A stretch of 64,000 nucleotides of DNA, from NCBI GenBank assembly GCA_033085395.1, contig JANQBS010000006.1, forward strand, positions 310,001-374,000, written 5' to 3'. The DNA is from Xanthoparmelia taractica. Its lineage: Eukaryota; Ascomycota; Lecanoromycetes; Lecanorales; Parmeliaceae. Under the pieces are notes generated by a model. It was not told the origin of the DNA. It worked only from the letters and a program-made list of their open reading frames with translations, and made no database searches. Shown here piece by piece: positions 1-11,650 of the stretch. A program made the translations under genes and the position numbers. Position 1 is the stretch's first letter. Every line of letters begins with the position of its first letter.

Positions 1-1328
1 CATCTCTCCTTTAACTCTTGCTAGGCTTTGTTTGAGTGCACTATTCTCGGCTTCGAGCTTTGCCGCTTGATCTTCTGCTTTTTTTGCACTCGCGCGCAAG
101 CTCTCGATTTGAGCATCTACCATGCCTTTATCTGCGGATTGAGCAACAGCTTCTGGCGAATCTGCTTCCCTATTTGACCCTTGATGAGCGTCTTTCATGG
201 CCTGGATCTCATCCCGTTCGCCGTCTAAGCCATCAGCATGGTTCTCCTTCTGCATCGCTCTTCTATAATGGTCGGCTTTTTGCTTGTATCTTATGGCTAA
301 GGCTGTCTGTTGTGCCAGCTCGCTGACGAGCCTAGTCTGCTCGCTCTCCCCTTCTGGACGGTGCGCGTAAGCATTGTTTAGCTGCGCGGCTAGCTTTGAT
401 ACTTTTTTCTCCATGGCCGCAACCTTAGCCAGTTCTTTCTTCAGCTTCTCGCCAAGGCCAGTTGCCTCAGAATCCTTTTTGGCTGCATACGACTTCACGT
501 TCTGGCCATACATGATGATCTTCTTCATTTCGCGATTCGACCTCTTGTGATATTGCTCGTACTCAGTCTTCCAGTGCTGGCCTGATCTTGAGCATGGTCG
601 ACTCAGATCCACAGTATTATCAGCTAATTGATCCGTGCTATCCGTCTGAACGCCAACACTTGACGCGGGTCCCATAGTAGGTACATCTTCACTGGACGTA
701 ACCGAAGTAGCCTGGTTGTTTGATTTCTGCTTGGACAATTGAATGAGGGTTTTGGTAAGATTCGAATGACGAGGTTGGATTCTAGGGCTTGCTTCCGGTA
801 CTCCCGGGTCTTGCCTACCTTTCAGCGGGGAATGCCGATTCGCCTTCGATAAGAGCGATTGTTCCTCCTTTTTCTGGGCGTCGGCTAACAAAGTCCCGAA
901 TGACACCGTCTTACGACGAGTAGCCCCGGTCCCGGGAGTTAATAGTATGCCTTTGGCCGGCGATGCTAGTATATCGACTTTCGAGACCGCTACGGGCTCA
1001 TCCAAATAGGTATTTACTGCATCATGGGCTTGGATCACTTCCGCCTTTTCCGCGGGTCGAATCTTTGCAACAATAGGTTGTTGCTCCACTGGCTGGGTCT
1101 GGCGTTTGGCATCACTCTGATCTGGGTGGGGCGTCCCAAAGAGGGCGGTTTTGAAGGCGCGGACCGCGAACAATGGCGCCGGGGTTTCAGGCGGTTCTTC
1201 CACGTACAAGACTTGATCATCTGTCTTCTCGTAAGCTCAACACCAATTTCTGCAAAGTCGGAGTAAATACCTGTTCGAGCGTCTTGCGCGTCCGCTGTTC
1301 GCGTGGAACCCGTAAGCCACTCCCACAT
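1..1328 (-). CDS. cut12: Spindle pole body-associated protein Cut12 (5' part; runs off the left edge)
   Basis: Cut12 family proteins sit at the fungal spindle pole body and promote its activation at mitotic entry. Exons are 1328-1271 and 1220-1 (minus strand), with a 50-nt GT..CAG intron at 1221-1270. The reading frame stays open to the window edge, so the 3' end is missing. The N terminus MWEWLTGST is followed by a PETPAPLFAVRAFKTALFG stretch, then the family hallmark GILLTPGTGATTRRKTVSF, and then a long charged coiled coil (roughly residues 260-430) containing EMKKIIMYGQNVKSYAAKK. These match the conserved Cut12 domain. An upstream in-frame start at 1349 is possible, but family members begin close to the tryptophan-rich MWEW. 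The gene is divergent from CWC2, with 239 bp between the two start codons. Identity rests on recognised motifs; no search was run. Confidence 0.88.
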
Positions 1329-1567
1329 GTTTCTGGCGTCAATTGTCAACTTCTTATATGACTTGGCTTCATGAGAGGAGTATGCAGGCGGAGCACGGAT
1401 GGCATATCTGAGATTGTGTGCAAAATAACATTGTTTACATGCGGGTGATCGGCGGCAGGGATATCTTATCTAGGTAGCACCCGTAATCTTAGCGCCCTGG
1501 CGCGACTGCCGAGGTGGATTTGTCCAAAGAGTCAGACCCCAAAAACTCCAATTTCGAGTCATTCACT

Positions 1568-2842
1568 ATGGATTCACCCTCTCGGTCCCCAGATGTTGGT
1601 GTAGTGCCTTCATCTGACCTCGCATCGACCGACCTCACCACTACGAGTACTACCGCAGACCTAGTGCCAGCCTCCGAAAACCCAGACTCAGAACAGAAAA
1701 AGACGAAGAAGATAATACGAAAGAAACGGCGGCCAGCTCGACCTCAAGTGGACCCTTCAACCATCAAACATGAGCCTCCGCCTCAGACCGGGACGATTTT
1801 CAACATCTGGTTCAACAAGTGGTCAGGCGGCGACCGCGAGGACAAATATCTCTCCAAAACCGCAGCACTTGGTCGCTGTAACGTAGCCAAAGACTCTGGC
1901 TACACGAGAGGAGACAAAGTAGCGGGGAGCTATTTCTGCATCTTCTTCGCAAAGGGACTATGCCCCCGAGGACAAGAGTGCGAGTACCTGCACCGCTTAC
2001 CCGGTATTTTTGACACCTTCAACCCAAACGTGGATTGCTTTGGGAGGGACAAGCATAGCGATTACCGGGACGACATGGGCGGTGTCGGTAGCTTTATGCG
2101 GCAGAATAGGACGCTCTACGGTATGTTTTGTCTTTCATCTCTTCTCTTCCTGCATATAGTTGCCCATGGGTATCTGACTAGTCTTTCAGTTGGCAGGATA
2201 CATGTTACAGACGACATCGAAGAAGTAGTAGCTCGTCACTTTGCGGAGTGGGGTCAGATCGACCGCATACGCTGTCTCACTGCCCGGGGCGTTGCCTTCG
2301 TCACTTACACCAACGAAGCGAACAGCCAATTCGCAAAGGAAGCCATGGCGCATCAGAGTCTAGATCACAGCGAAATTCTGAACGTACGATGGGCGACGGT
2401 AGATCCGAATCCCATGGCGCAGAAGAGGGAAGCGAGAAAGATTGAAGAGCAAGCCGCCGAGGCAGTCAGACGGGCCTTACCGGAAGAATTTGTGAGGGAG
2501 ATTGAGGGTAGGGATCCCGATGCCAAGCGGCGGAAGAGGATTGAAGGCGGTTTTGGGCTTGAGGGCTATGAGGCGCCAGATCAGGTGTGGTATGCCAGGA
2601 GTAGGGAGCTGGAAGGCCGTGGAGAACAAGCGACGATTGAAGGGGAGGAGAGATATCTCATCGAGAATGGCCAGGACGGAGATGCAGCAACTGGGGGAGA
2701 GAAGGGCATTCTTTCCAACTCGACGTTGGCGGCATTGCAGAAGCATACTTCGAGCAATGGAGGGCAAGTGCGGACAGCTGCTCCGGCTGCAGCACCAGCA
2801 GGTCCTTTGGTGGGATATGGCAGCGATGACGATAGCGATTGA
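1568..2842 (+). CDS. CWC2: Pre-mRNA-splicing factor Cwc2 (NTC-associated RNA-binding protein)
   Basis: Cwc2 links the Prp19 complex (NTC) to U6 snRNA and the pre-mRNA in the catalytic spliceosome, in the nucleus. Exons are 1568-2120 and 2190-2842, giving 401 residues. The open frame extends upstream only to a GTG at 1514, so the first in-frame ATG (1568) is taken as the start. After a disordered, basic N terminus there is a CCCH zinc finger at about residues 124-142 (C-x7-C-x5-C-x3-H), the torus region, and an RRM beginning TLYVGRIHV with RNP motif GVAFVTY. A charged C terminus follows (DPNPMAQKREARK). The RRM is contiguous only if the 69-nt intron 2121-2189 is removed (donor GTATGT, acceptor TTTCAG). 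That intron is a multiple of three and has no stop, so it is easily misread as coding. Confidence 0.95.
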   Translation: MDSPSRSPDVGVVPSSDLASTDLTTTSTTADLVPASENPDSEQKKTKKIIRKKRRPARPQVDPSTIKHEPPPQTGTIFNIWFNKWSGGDREDKYLSKTAALGRCNVAKDSGYTRGDKVAGSYFCIFFAKGLCPRGQECEYLHRLPGIFDTFNPNVDCFGRDKHSDYRDDMGGVGSFMRQNRTLYGMFCLSSLLFLHIVAHGYLTSLSVGRIHVTDDIEEVVARHFAEWGQIDRIRCLTARGVAFVTYTNEANSQFAKEAMAHQSLDHSEILNVRWATVDPNPMAQKREARKIEEQAAEAVRRALPEEFVREIEGRDPDAKRRKRIEGGFGLEGYEAPDQVWYARSRELEGRGEQATIEGEERYLIENGQDGDAATGGEKGILSNSTLAALQKHTSSNGGQVRTAAPAAAPAGPLVGYGSDDDSD

Positions 2843-3311
2843 GACATTTACAATGAGATACCCAAAAGGAGTGCAATTGCAGTGGTCAAAATTCCGAAGT
2901 TGACATAATCATCTGCGCATGGTATATGTAATAACAAATTTGACCAGCGTAGAAGTATCATCTGTGCGATGTAGGCTTCTGGTCGGTAACGCCAGGCAGA
3001 ACCATTGGTCTATGCATTGCTATCCAAACACTCTTCGAGCATCCTTGTCCACGTTTGACTGTAAGTAGGGGCAACAAAACTGAATAAATCAATATTCTGA
3101 AAGCGAAAAGCAGACTTGTATACACATTGCTGACTGGGTATATGCACCACCATGTCTGCATGACTGAGGTATTACGCCGTTTGACAGCAATAACTAGCCC
3201 TAGGATACAAAGTCTATATCTGCGAACCAACGACGGAAATGAGATTTGTACCGGCAGTAGACGTAATCCCAGAATAAATTCGGGTACAGTTACCCAGCAA
3301 AGTTATCCATA
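2843..3311. other. Convergent 3' region between CWC2 and GCN2 (469 bp)
   Basis: Only the two facing 3' ends lie here. The short open frames inside it have no recognisable protein features. No repeat or RNA gene was seen. Confidence 0.6.
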
Positions 3312-6300
3312 TCATCGCGATGAAGCCTTGCCTAAATTATACCAAATGCACGCCTTAGTGCGGAAATTGTAGACAATCGCGGTCGTATTTCCAGCTACGG
3401 CCTCTTTCGCCATGGTCTTGAGCAGGCTCTGCAGCTGTCCGAGGTACTGGCGCTCCCCCGGAGCGGCGCTCTGAATGAACTTCTTCCATGATTCGGGATC
3501 GGATAGACGGGTGTCGGCGATGGCTTCGAAGATGTCGTCTTTGGTTTCAATGGCTACGATGGGGCTATCTGCACAGTTCTGGAGATATTCCGCTTTATGT
3601 TGTTGGGCTGGAATAATTAGTACATGTCGAGCGTTGGAAAGGGTTTGGGAATACTCGCCTTCTTCCACGATAGTCTTTCGATTGACCTTCTTGCCCTTGT
3701 TCTGCGACATGAGAACTTTGATATCCACTTCGCGATCCGTCTCAGGGCCATTTACGTCTTGTTGGCTGTTTTGATGTGGCATCGATGCTCTTGGTGTCCG
3801 CCCTTCTAGTCTGTCTCGCTCCCGAATTTCGCCGCGAAGATGTCCAGTGAGATCTGCTAGTCGGACCTCGGTCTCATCCTTTCTGCTGATGTTCCTGACT
3901 TTCATCGAGTCCTCAGACTTGATCAACACTACCCAGCTGTGGTCTTCTTTTCCATCTTTGCTTCTCACAAATGTATTCTCGGCGTTAGTACCGTGGTCTT
4001 CCTCTGCAAGCTCTGCGCTGATATCGTTCAACCAAAGCTCGTTCAGTATGTCGACACCAACCGAGTCAAGAAGACCTTGATCGAAACTATCGATAAGAAC
4101 ATCGCATCTTCTCTTACGCCACGCCAGACTTGTTAGAGACTGAGACTTTCTCTTGGCCTTCGATTTTGTTCCCCTTTTGAGATAGCTGACCAGATCCGCG
4201 CAAAGCCCAGTCCAGGCCAGCTGAAATCCTACAGCATAGACGTGTTTCTTTCTGGATGTAAGAACCTGGTGATCAATGATGAGCTGATCATAGCGGCCTC
4301 CAGCGGCAAGGACTGATCTCTTCTTCTGGTCGTAGAGACATTGAAACAACAAATTCCCACGGTAAAAGTGCTCGTTATAGCTGCTTAATGGATTGAGGTA
4401 CACCTTTCGCTTGACACTCAAGCGAACAAGGTAAGTGACCACAGCCTGCATGTGAGCAAATGCCGATTCAAGATCAGTAGTGTTTTTCATGGTGGACCGA
4501 ATCCTCGCAATAGCCTTGTCCAGTGTATCTCGGAAATCAAAACGTTCAAGTTCATCCAGTGAAGTTGCGGCAATAGCAATCGAAGGTCCGCGCAATTCGT
4601 GCCTTACTTTTGCCCATGTCCACCCTCCAGTATGGAGCTTACTGATTGTTTCTTTGGCGGCACGCCACTTCGAAGCCTCGACATCGCAGGAACGCAGGAT
4701 AGCGTCTAATAGTCGTGCATGATTAATATGATAGCACATCTGCACTGAAGCCAAGCTCGGGAACGTGTCAAGGACCTCATCGATGACCTTGACTACTTCA
4801 GCCTCATGAAGTGCAAGATTGAGGCTATATTCTGACACAATATCGAAGTTAACTTCCCCAAAAATTTTGGGCTGGTCTCGTAAATGATCGGCCCTATATA
4901 CATTATCAAAAATAAAGGTTTTCCGCTCTGGTCGAGAGTGTCGAGCCAACAACATTGCATTTGGCAGTATTAGGTCATACGGTAACTGCATGACTTTACC
5001 CGTCCGAGAGAGGAATTGAATGACATCTGCTGGCGGATAACAAGCATGATATGGAAACACCGCCGGACTGTCCGTTCTTTCAACTGCGCCATGACGACGA
5101 AAAATTGCTGTCAGTCTTTCTCTAACCATGGTTTGAATATCCAAATCGTCAGGCAAAGATCGTGACATAGCGCCTACATCCTCGAGTAACGTGACCGCCT
5201 GCATCAAATCCGTAGGTGCAGTTCTGCCTGTACTTGACGAGTTCTCTGTCGCCTGCCTCTCGTTAAATAAACTGCTAATGAAATGTGATCGAAAGTGTGA
5301 AGCTCGATCGGCCAGAAGCCGGCGTGCTATGCGAAATGATTCATCTTCATCTTGGACTGGAATCTGACCGCTTTGGAGGAGTTCCAAACTGCTAGGCCTT
5401 TGAGAAGGTTTATGTTGAACCAACGACATGAAAATCGCCGCTTGAGTTGCTTTTTCTGGAGTTTCCAGGGCTGAGGGAAGCGCATGGTCCTCTTTCTGTA
5501 ACAATTCCAGGGTCTGGGCCCGCTCCATACCTGTTGAAAAAGAAACATTCATTTCGAGAAGTATGACGCCTAGCGAGTACATCTGATATCAAAGATGTTA
5601 GCATGGACTCTAACAGTTGTTGTTTTCCGAGAAATTGATATCGTCAACCCCGTGGATGTATCGAGGTACGATACGATTCAGACATTCAAAAGTCTCCAGA
5701 GCTCGAAAATTGCCTGAAGATAATTGTGAAACAGGGCAGTATAGCAGTTGAGCCTTCATTCTAGCAGGTCTGCTAAAATTTCCTGTACTGCCTTAATGGT
5801 CTTTGTGTGCCTTAAGAAATTATACCATGTTGGGCTTTTTCGGCCTCTAGATGGGTTGAAACACGAAGTTCTAGCGAATTAAAAACCAGCCTGTAGGATT
5901 GAAGCCGCATCTTCGGGGTTTCTGCAAAGGCTCGGCGAATCCTTGCGGACGCAAAAGCAAAGGGTATGACGCTAGATGGATAAATATCGCAGTGGAGTCT
6001 TATCCACGCAAAAACTCGGGAAAGACACTTACATCTGCCTTCTCGTTGTACTTTCCATTCCCTGCAGATCGGACTTCTGGCGCAACATAGGAGGCTGTGC
6101 CTACGTCCTTCGTGAAGCTACCAAAGACTTCCCTTGTTGCTGTACGTGAGTTGTTGATAGAAGTTCGATAATCGCCGGGTCTTGCCAAACCGAAGTCGCC
6201 GATTCGTACGTCACCGGCACCTGCAAAATTAGCAAGGGATGATAAAGGCAGACTTTATAAAGGCAGAACAAAGAGAGAAGTATGGAAAGATGGCTAAAGT

Positions 6301-9249
6301 AGCCTAGCACGTCCGGCTGAAAATATAAATTTTACTCCCGAGGAACTTAAATATGACTTGGAACGAATGTACGGATGCATACATGAGGGAGCCTGGCCCT
6401 AATAAGGACGAACGCTTCGCTATGTCTCTCATGAAAGAACAGGAAAGGTTTTTACATGTGGTCATGTATTGAAAGCAGTACCTAGTGAATTGGAACAAAA
6501 GGTGGACTTGATAGCAGCATAACGTACTGTCAATGAAGATGTTTTCGGGTTTAAGATCGCGATGGACGATCGATGCAGCGTGTATGTGCACCAAACCTTG
6601 AACGATTTGCCGGAATAATCTCCAGCCCTCGGCAGCGTTTGCTTGAAGACCAGAGTTGATAAGATCGCGTAAGGTCTAAGGTGGCCTTTTAGCAAAAGCA
6701 TCTTAGGCTGCATAATCAGGAGCGTGACACATCTTTGGGGTAAATAGCCCGCCATGGTCTTCAACATTTGTATGCTGTCCTAGATGCCTCGATGTCACGG
6801 GGTTTTTGTGATATTCTGCATGCCTCAAACCGGGTCAACGAAAAGGAGCTTACCTCTGGTCTGCAGTATTCCATCTGAATGTAAAGTACAGTCCATACCG
6901 CCTGCCCTTGGGAAACTGACCCTGGTCTGCCTTTGACGCTGGGCAGGTCTCCGTCAACTCCGTCACTATCGGGCTCAGTTTGTCCATGGCTATTGCTAGA
7001 GCTCTGGTCTGCGCCCTCATCTTCACTGCTCTCGTCTTGGCTAGACTCCTCCGCGAGTGTGTCTACGTTAGTGTCATTGCCGAAGACAATATGGGCGTTG
7101 CTCGAACTAATGAAGTCGAGTCCCCGTGAACTTGGCGGTAAGACTGGTCTACGTCCCCCACTGGTAAGTGAAGACAGAGCCTCATCCCCTGAAGATTCTG
7201 AACTGAGATTGTCGCCCACCGCAACACCATCATCAATCCATGCCGCAAAGTACCTGACCACGTTCGGATGGTTGAGACGCGACAATACTGTTACCTCACT
7301 GAGCACAGGGTCCAAAGCAGATCTTGAGCGAGCTTTGACTTTCTTGATGGCATACGGCTGTCCGTCTACTCAGGTCTGAGAGTCAGCAAAGCCTTCTAGG
7401 CAGAGTCTTAAGTTGCCAGAAAGGTCTCGCAAGTAGACTGATCCTTTCGCCTATGAGACTTGTCATGTGGTTCAATTTTACCACTACCTAGGGAGCATTT
7501 CAACTCCAAAATGTACGTACCGATTTTATTTCTCGCTTTAAAGACCTCCCCAAAGCCCCCACGACCAAGCCGACCGTCCTCTACGAACTCCCTTGCATAG
7601 CGTGATTGCGGTGCCGCTGCCGATTCCCGTCGGAAATGGTGCAGCTGCAAGGCTTTACCGTCAGAGGGTGCAGTTTCTCCAGGAACGGAAGAGATGTTGG
7701 AATCCTCGAGCAACTGATCGTCACTGCGGAAAAACTCAAAATGTAGCAAATCCCAAGCGGAAGGGCGCTTCTTAGGGTCGTTCTGGAACATCTGTCTTAG
7801 CAATGCCGTCAAACTCTTGGTCATTTTGAGCTCTTCTAGCAGAGAGTTTGGGGATTGGTGCTCGCCCAAAATGCTCAATCCAAAGGCCATCTGCAGGAAA
7901 CAAAGGCCAAAGTCCCAAATATCTGTCGCTGGCATGGCTTCCGTTTGGGATTTGTTGTTGACTACTTCAGGCGCGGTCCAGGCGATTGATGGGTATCGTG
8001 AAATGTTACTTTTCCTTAGCAAGTGCAAGTCGCGTTGATACCCTCCATCCGCCAACTTGGCGACGGTAAGCTTCCTGTCACCTCTCTCTGTTTCGCCTGT
8101 TCCTAGAAGCACATTGCCCAAGTGAAGGCTTGCGTGTGCGGATCCATGTCGATGAAAATGTTGGAGGCCTTCAATAAGCCGTATAGACCATGCACGAACT
8201 AGCTTTGTATCCAATTTGTCGACAGTTTCCAAAGTTTCCCGCAAAGACCGTCTCTCGGCAAGTTCCATCAGTATAATGATGGTCCAATTACCCTCGTCAT
8301 TGGAATTCGAAGATTCGTCGTCTATGTCCCGCTGGATTCGAAAATTAAGGGGCTGAATGATGCTCTGATGGGATTTGAGCTGGGTATAAAACTCGAGTTT
8401 CGACTCTAAATTCTGGACAGCTCGCTTCGTTGATGAGATCTTACACTCCTTAAGAACTAAGAATGGCGGATTCTCGTGGGTGGATGTGGCTTGACTCAAG
8501 TTCCACGGCTGGACTGTGAAAACGTCGGATACTGGACCTTGACGATATTGGACTTTCTGATGTACGGTGTGTATGGAAACTGTCCCGTTACCCTCTCTGT
8601 TCCTCACTCGTGCAGGGCGCTCGAAGGTGACACCTCCGAGGATATCCTCCTCAACAACTGGTTGATCTGATTGGTCAATTGACTTGCTGTTGCGCCTACT
8701 GGATTGTGATTTTCGTTGCTTCACCATTTCTAGTAGAAGTTTTTTCTCCTCTTCTTCTGCCTCAACGGTCTGTCGCCGCCTTTCTTCTTCGTCTTGCTGG
8801 GCTTTGAGCTTCGCGGCAACTTCTCTTGCCGCTCTTTCCTCGTCCAAAGTAGGGACGACTTCCAGAGAGGCAGCATTATCATCAAGGATGTCCTGTAATG
8901 AAGTAGCGATCTCGAAAATCATTTCAGAACCAAGTAAAGATTTGGGCTTGGTGTTGAGGACTTCTTGAGCTTGCTTTTGTTCTGTTTGACGAACAGAGTC
9001 TCCGAAACGCAATGTCAAACGCGGAAGTGATTTGGGATAAGTAGGCGGTAAAGAGACTATAAGAGTAAGGGCTATATTCTTCTCTTCGCTGATCATGGCA
9101 CGAAGATTGATTTGAAAGGCCCGGTCAGCAGCTTTCTTCCATGCCCCAGTCTTTGCTTCTTCCTCCACGAAATCATCCATATAAATGGAGCGCAAAGCCT
9201 CGATTTCATCATGCTGTATTTCAGAATAATTAGTCGTGGTCGGAGCCAT
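3312..9249 (-). CDS. GCN2: eIF2alpha kinase Gcn2
   Basis: Gcn2 senses uncharged tRNA and stalled ribosomes and phosphorylates eIF2alpha in the cytoplasm, starting the general amino-acid control response. Exons (5' to 3') are 9249-7521, 7365-6854, 6675-6528, 6220-6033 and 5582-3312; all phases agree and give 1615 residues, normal for the family. In order there are an RWD domain (about 8-130, EIQHDEIEALRSIYMDDF), a degenerate pseudokinase (about 240-510), the true kinase with GRGGFGEVFKA (about 557), IKKVK, a long acidic Ser/Asp/Glu insert, HRDLKPEN, DFGLAR and an activation loop ending TKDVGTASYVAPE, then the HisRS-like and C-terminal ribosome/tRNA-binding regions. The four introns measure 155, 178, 307 and 450 nt, long for this window. 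The start is the first ATG (9249), after an in-frame GTG. The gene is head-to-head with RBG2. Confidence 0.96.
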
Positions 9250-9729
9250 GGGCACGAGTCATAATTCACTGTAGCGACGCGCAGACTACCAGGTAATTGG
9301 ATTACCGGAAAGCAGCCCAAGCAAGCAAACAACTAGACAACCAGCTGCAGCCTATTTGTCGTCTCTCATGGTCAACCAGCTGGCGTTTTTGATTAGTACA
9401 ACAGATGTTGGAGGGTTGTACAAATGAATGACCCTTCCCAGACACTAGCAACGCATATAAGCCTATCAATGCGTGCTGTGAATCCTCATATGACCAGCGC
9501 GGCGCCACCTAGCCCTGGCTCAGCCTTGACCTAAAGTGTAACGAAGGTGCCAACTTTGACGCACTACTTAGAGTAGGGTTGGGCTGCGCTGTGAGCCTTC
9601 CTAAGCGCCTTTGCCGCGGATGCCGCAAATCTTCCTTGGCAGCGGATTGATTTTGATATTGTCAAGACCCCCATAAGCATTACTACCAAATTTATTCTCC
9701 AGTTTCGAATCTCGTAATCTGCCTCCAAA
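9250..9729. promoter_or_regulatory. Shared divergent promoter of GCN2 (-) and RBG2 (+), 480 bp
   Basis: The start codons of GCN2 (9249, minus) and RBG2 (9730, plus) face away from each other across 480 bp with no recognisable gene between them. Both promoters and 5' leaders must therefore lie here or overlap. The small open frames in it lack conserved features and at least one begins only at GTG. I could not pick out a convincing TATA box or Gcn4/CpcA-type TGASTCA site. Confidence 0.6.
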
Positions 9730-11295
9730 ATGGTAAACATCACAGAGAAGATCAAAGAGCAAGTAGCGTCTCAAGTTTTACACCACACCTTGCTAAGCTT
9801 TTTGAAAGGATCGAGGATGAAATGCGAAGGACGCAAAGTATCTTGACGTTCGCTATACCTTTACCACACTGTTGACTGATCTGATAATAGAGAATAAGGC
9901 CACAGGTACAGTTGTGGGGCCGAGGTGTATGTTTCGAAACTGACAGCCCGAAGAGTATCATCTTGGCCTATTGAAGGGGTACCTTTGTCTGTGATTCTCA
10001 CCATGTGAAGATATTTATGCATCTGTAGAAAGCTCGCCCGCCTCCGTGCTCAGCTGCTTGAACCAGCTCCCGGTGCAGGGTCAGGCGGTGGCAGCGGTTT
10101 TGACGTTAGCAAAAGCGGTGATGCACGCATTGCGCTTGTGGGCTTTCCTTCTGTTGGCAAATCCACTTTTCTTTCCAAAATTACGAAAACGAAGAGTGAA
10201 GTTGCGGCGTATTCTTTCACGACGCTGACGGCCATTCCGGGCGTGCTTGAATACGGAGGCGCAGAAATTCAAGTTCTTGATCTGCCTGGAATTATTGAAG
10301 GAGCTTCAGAAGGTAAAGGACGAGGAAGACAGGTCATCAGTGCTGCGAAGGTAGGAGTTGGAAAAGTCCGCTTATGAAAGCTGTGGTTACTCACCCGTTT
10401 CGAGACAAGTGACCTGATTTTGATGATCCTTGATGCCACCAAGAAGGCAGAACAGAGGGCGTTGCTTGAGGGTGAGCTTGAAGCTGTTGGCATTCGATTG
10501 AACCGAGAGCCACCGTACGCGGCGCTGTCCGTCAATAACGAAGTCAGTTCCCTAATTCGTCGCTAGTAATATCTACCTGAAACCAAAGAAAGCTGGAGGC
10601 ATGAAAATCACGTTTCAAAGTCCTCCAAAGAACCTTGATGAGAAGATGCTGTACAACATATTACGAGACTACAAGATGCTGAACTGCGAAGTGCTTGTTC
10701 GAGATGAGAACGGTGGGTAGTATCGCAAAGCTTCTCCGAAGGGCGCTGAGAATAGGTAGCGACCGTTGACGACTTCATTGATGTGATAATGAAGGATCAT
10801 AGAAAATACATCAAATGGTATATTCAATCTCCGAGAATCTTACTGGTACCGCTAATCTTGTGATCTTAGCCTATATGTCTACAACAAAATTGACTCTGTG
10901 TCTCTCGATTTCCTTGACAAGTTAGCCAGGGAGCCACACACTGTGGTGATGAGCTGTGAGCTTGACCTTGGCATTCAGGACGTGGTCGAGAGATGCTGGC
11001 AAGAGCTACAACTGATGCGGATCTATACGAAGCGGTGCGAGGCGTGAGGTACCCATGAAATCCATCATGCGGCTAATGAATCTACAGGAAAGGGGAAGAT
11101 CCAGATTTTAGTGAGGCATTGATTGTCAGAAACAAATCAACGGTAGAAGAAGTCTGCGATCAGGTTCACCGGACGCTCAAGGAGACATTTAAGTATGCTA
11201 TGGTATGGGGAGCTAGCGCTCGACATGTACCGCAGAGGGTGGGCTTAAGTCATATTGTGGCGGACGAGGACGTTGTTTCCATTGTCGCCAAATAA
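9730..11295 (+). CDS. RBG2: Developmentally regulated GTP-binding protein Rbg2/DRG2
   Basis: DRG-type TRAFAC GTPases bind translating ribosomes; Rbg2 works with its partner Gir2. Ten exons: 9730-9758, 9809-9837, 9891-9905, 9954-9978, 10029-10350, 10405-10514, 10567-10712, 10760-10817, 10870-11034 and 11088-11295, giving 368 residues (human DRG2 has 364). The N terminus MVNITEKIKEIEDEMRRTQ appears only when a GC-AG intron (9759-9808, donor GCAAGT) is removed. Exons 3 and 4 are micro-exons of 15 and 25 nt. G motifs are GFPSVGKST (about residue 70), DLPGIIEGA and NKID; a TGS domain ends the protein with FKYAMVWG. NIYLKPKK and the DFIDVI/KCLYVYNKID segment match DRG2 rather than DRG1. All nine intron phases close the frame. 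Confidence 0.95.
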
Positions 11296-11650
11296 GTAGA
11301 GTGCTAGCTTTGTTCTACTTACCGCCTCGCCGAGTCAGTCCCACAGAGTCAATCATGACATGATGGTGATGCCGTCATGCACTAGACAGTAGAGCTATCT
11401 TGGATCGTTTCGAATAATAAATGATGATGAGAGTGGAATTCGGGCTCTCTTGAATTGGCGTCTTTCAAATCCATCAAGTGGAAATTATTTGACAAGGTGG
11501 GCCTGCAAGATACGTGTAGAAGTATCGACAGGTCAATTGGAGGAGTGTAAGCTACCTAACACATGAGGTACTTCGTACCTGAGGAAGCATCCTCGGCAAC
11601 CCCAGTCGAAGCCCTAATCTAATCTAAGCGCGCGATTGTCTCTTATCGAT

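Noticed and set aside
9302..9508. Possible uORF or small gene between GCN2 and RBG2
   Set aside because: The frame begins at GTG, not ATG, and has no conserved features.
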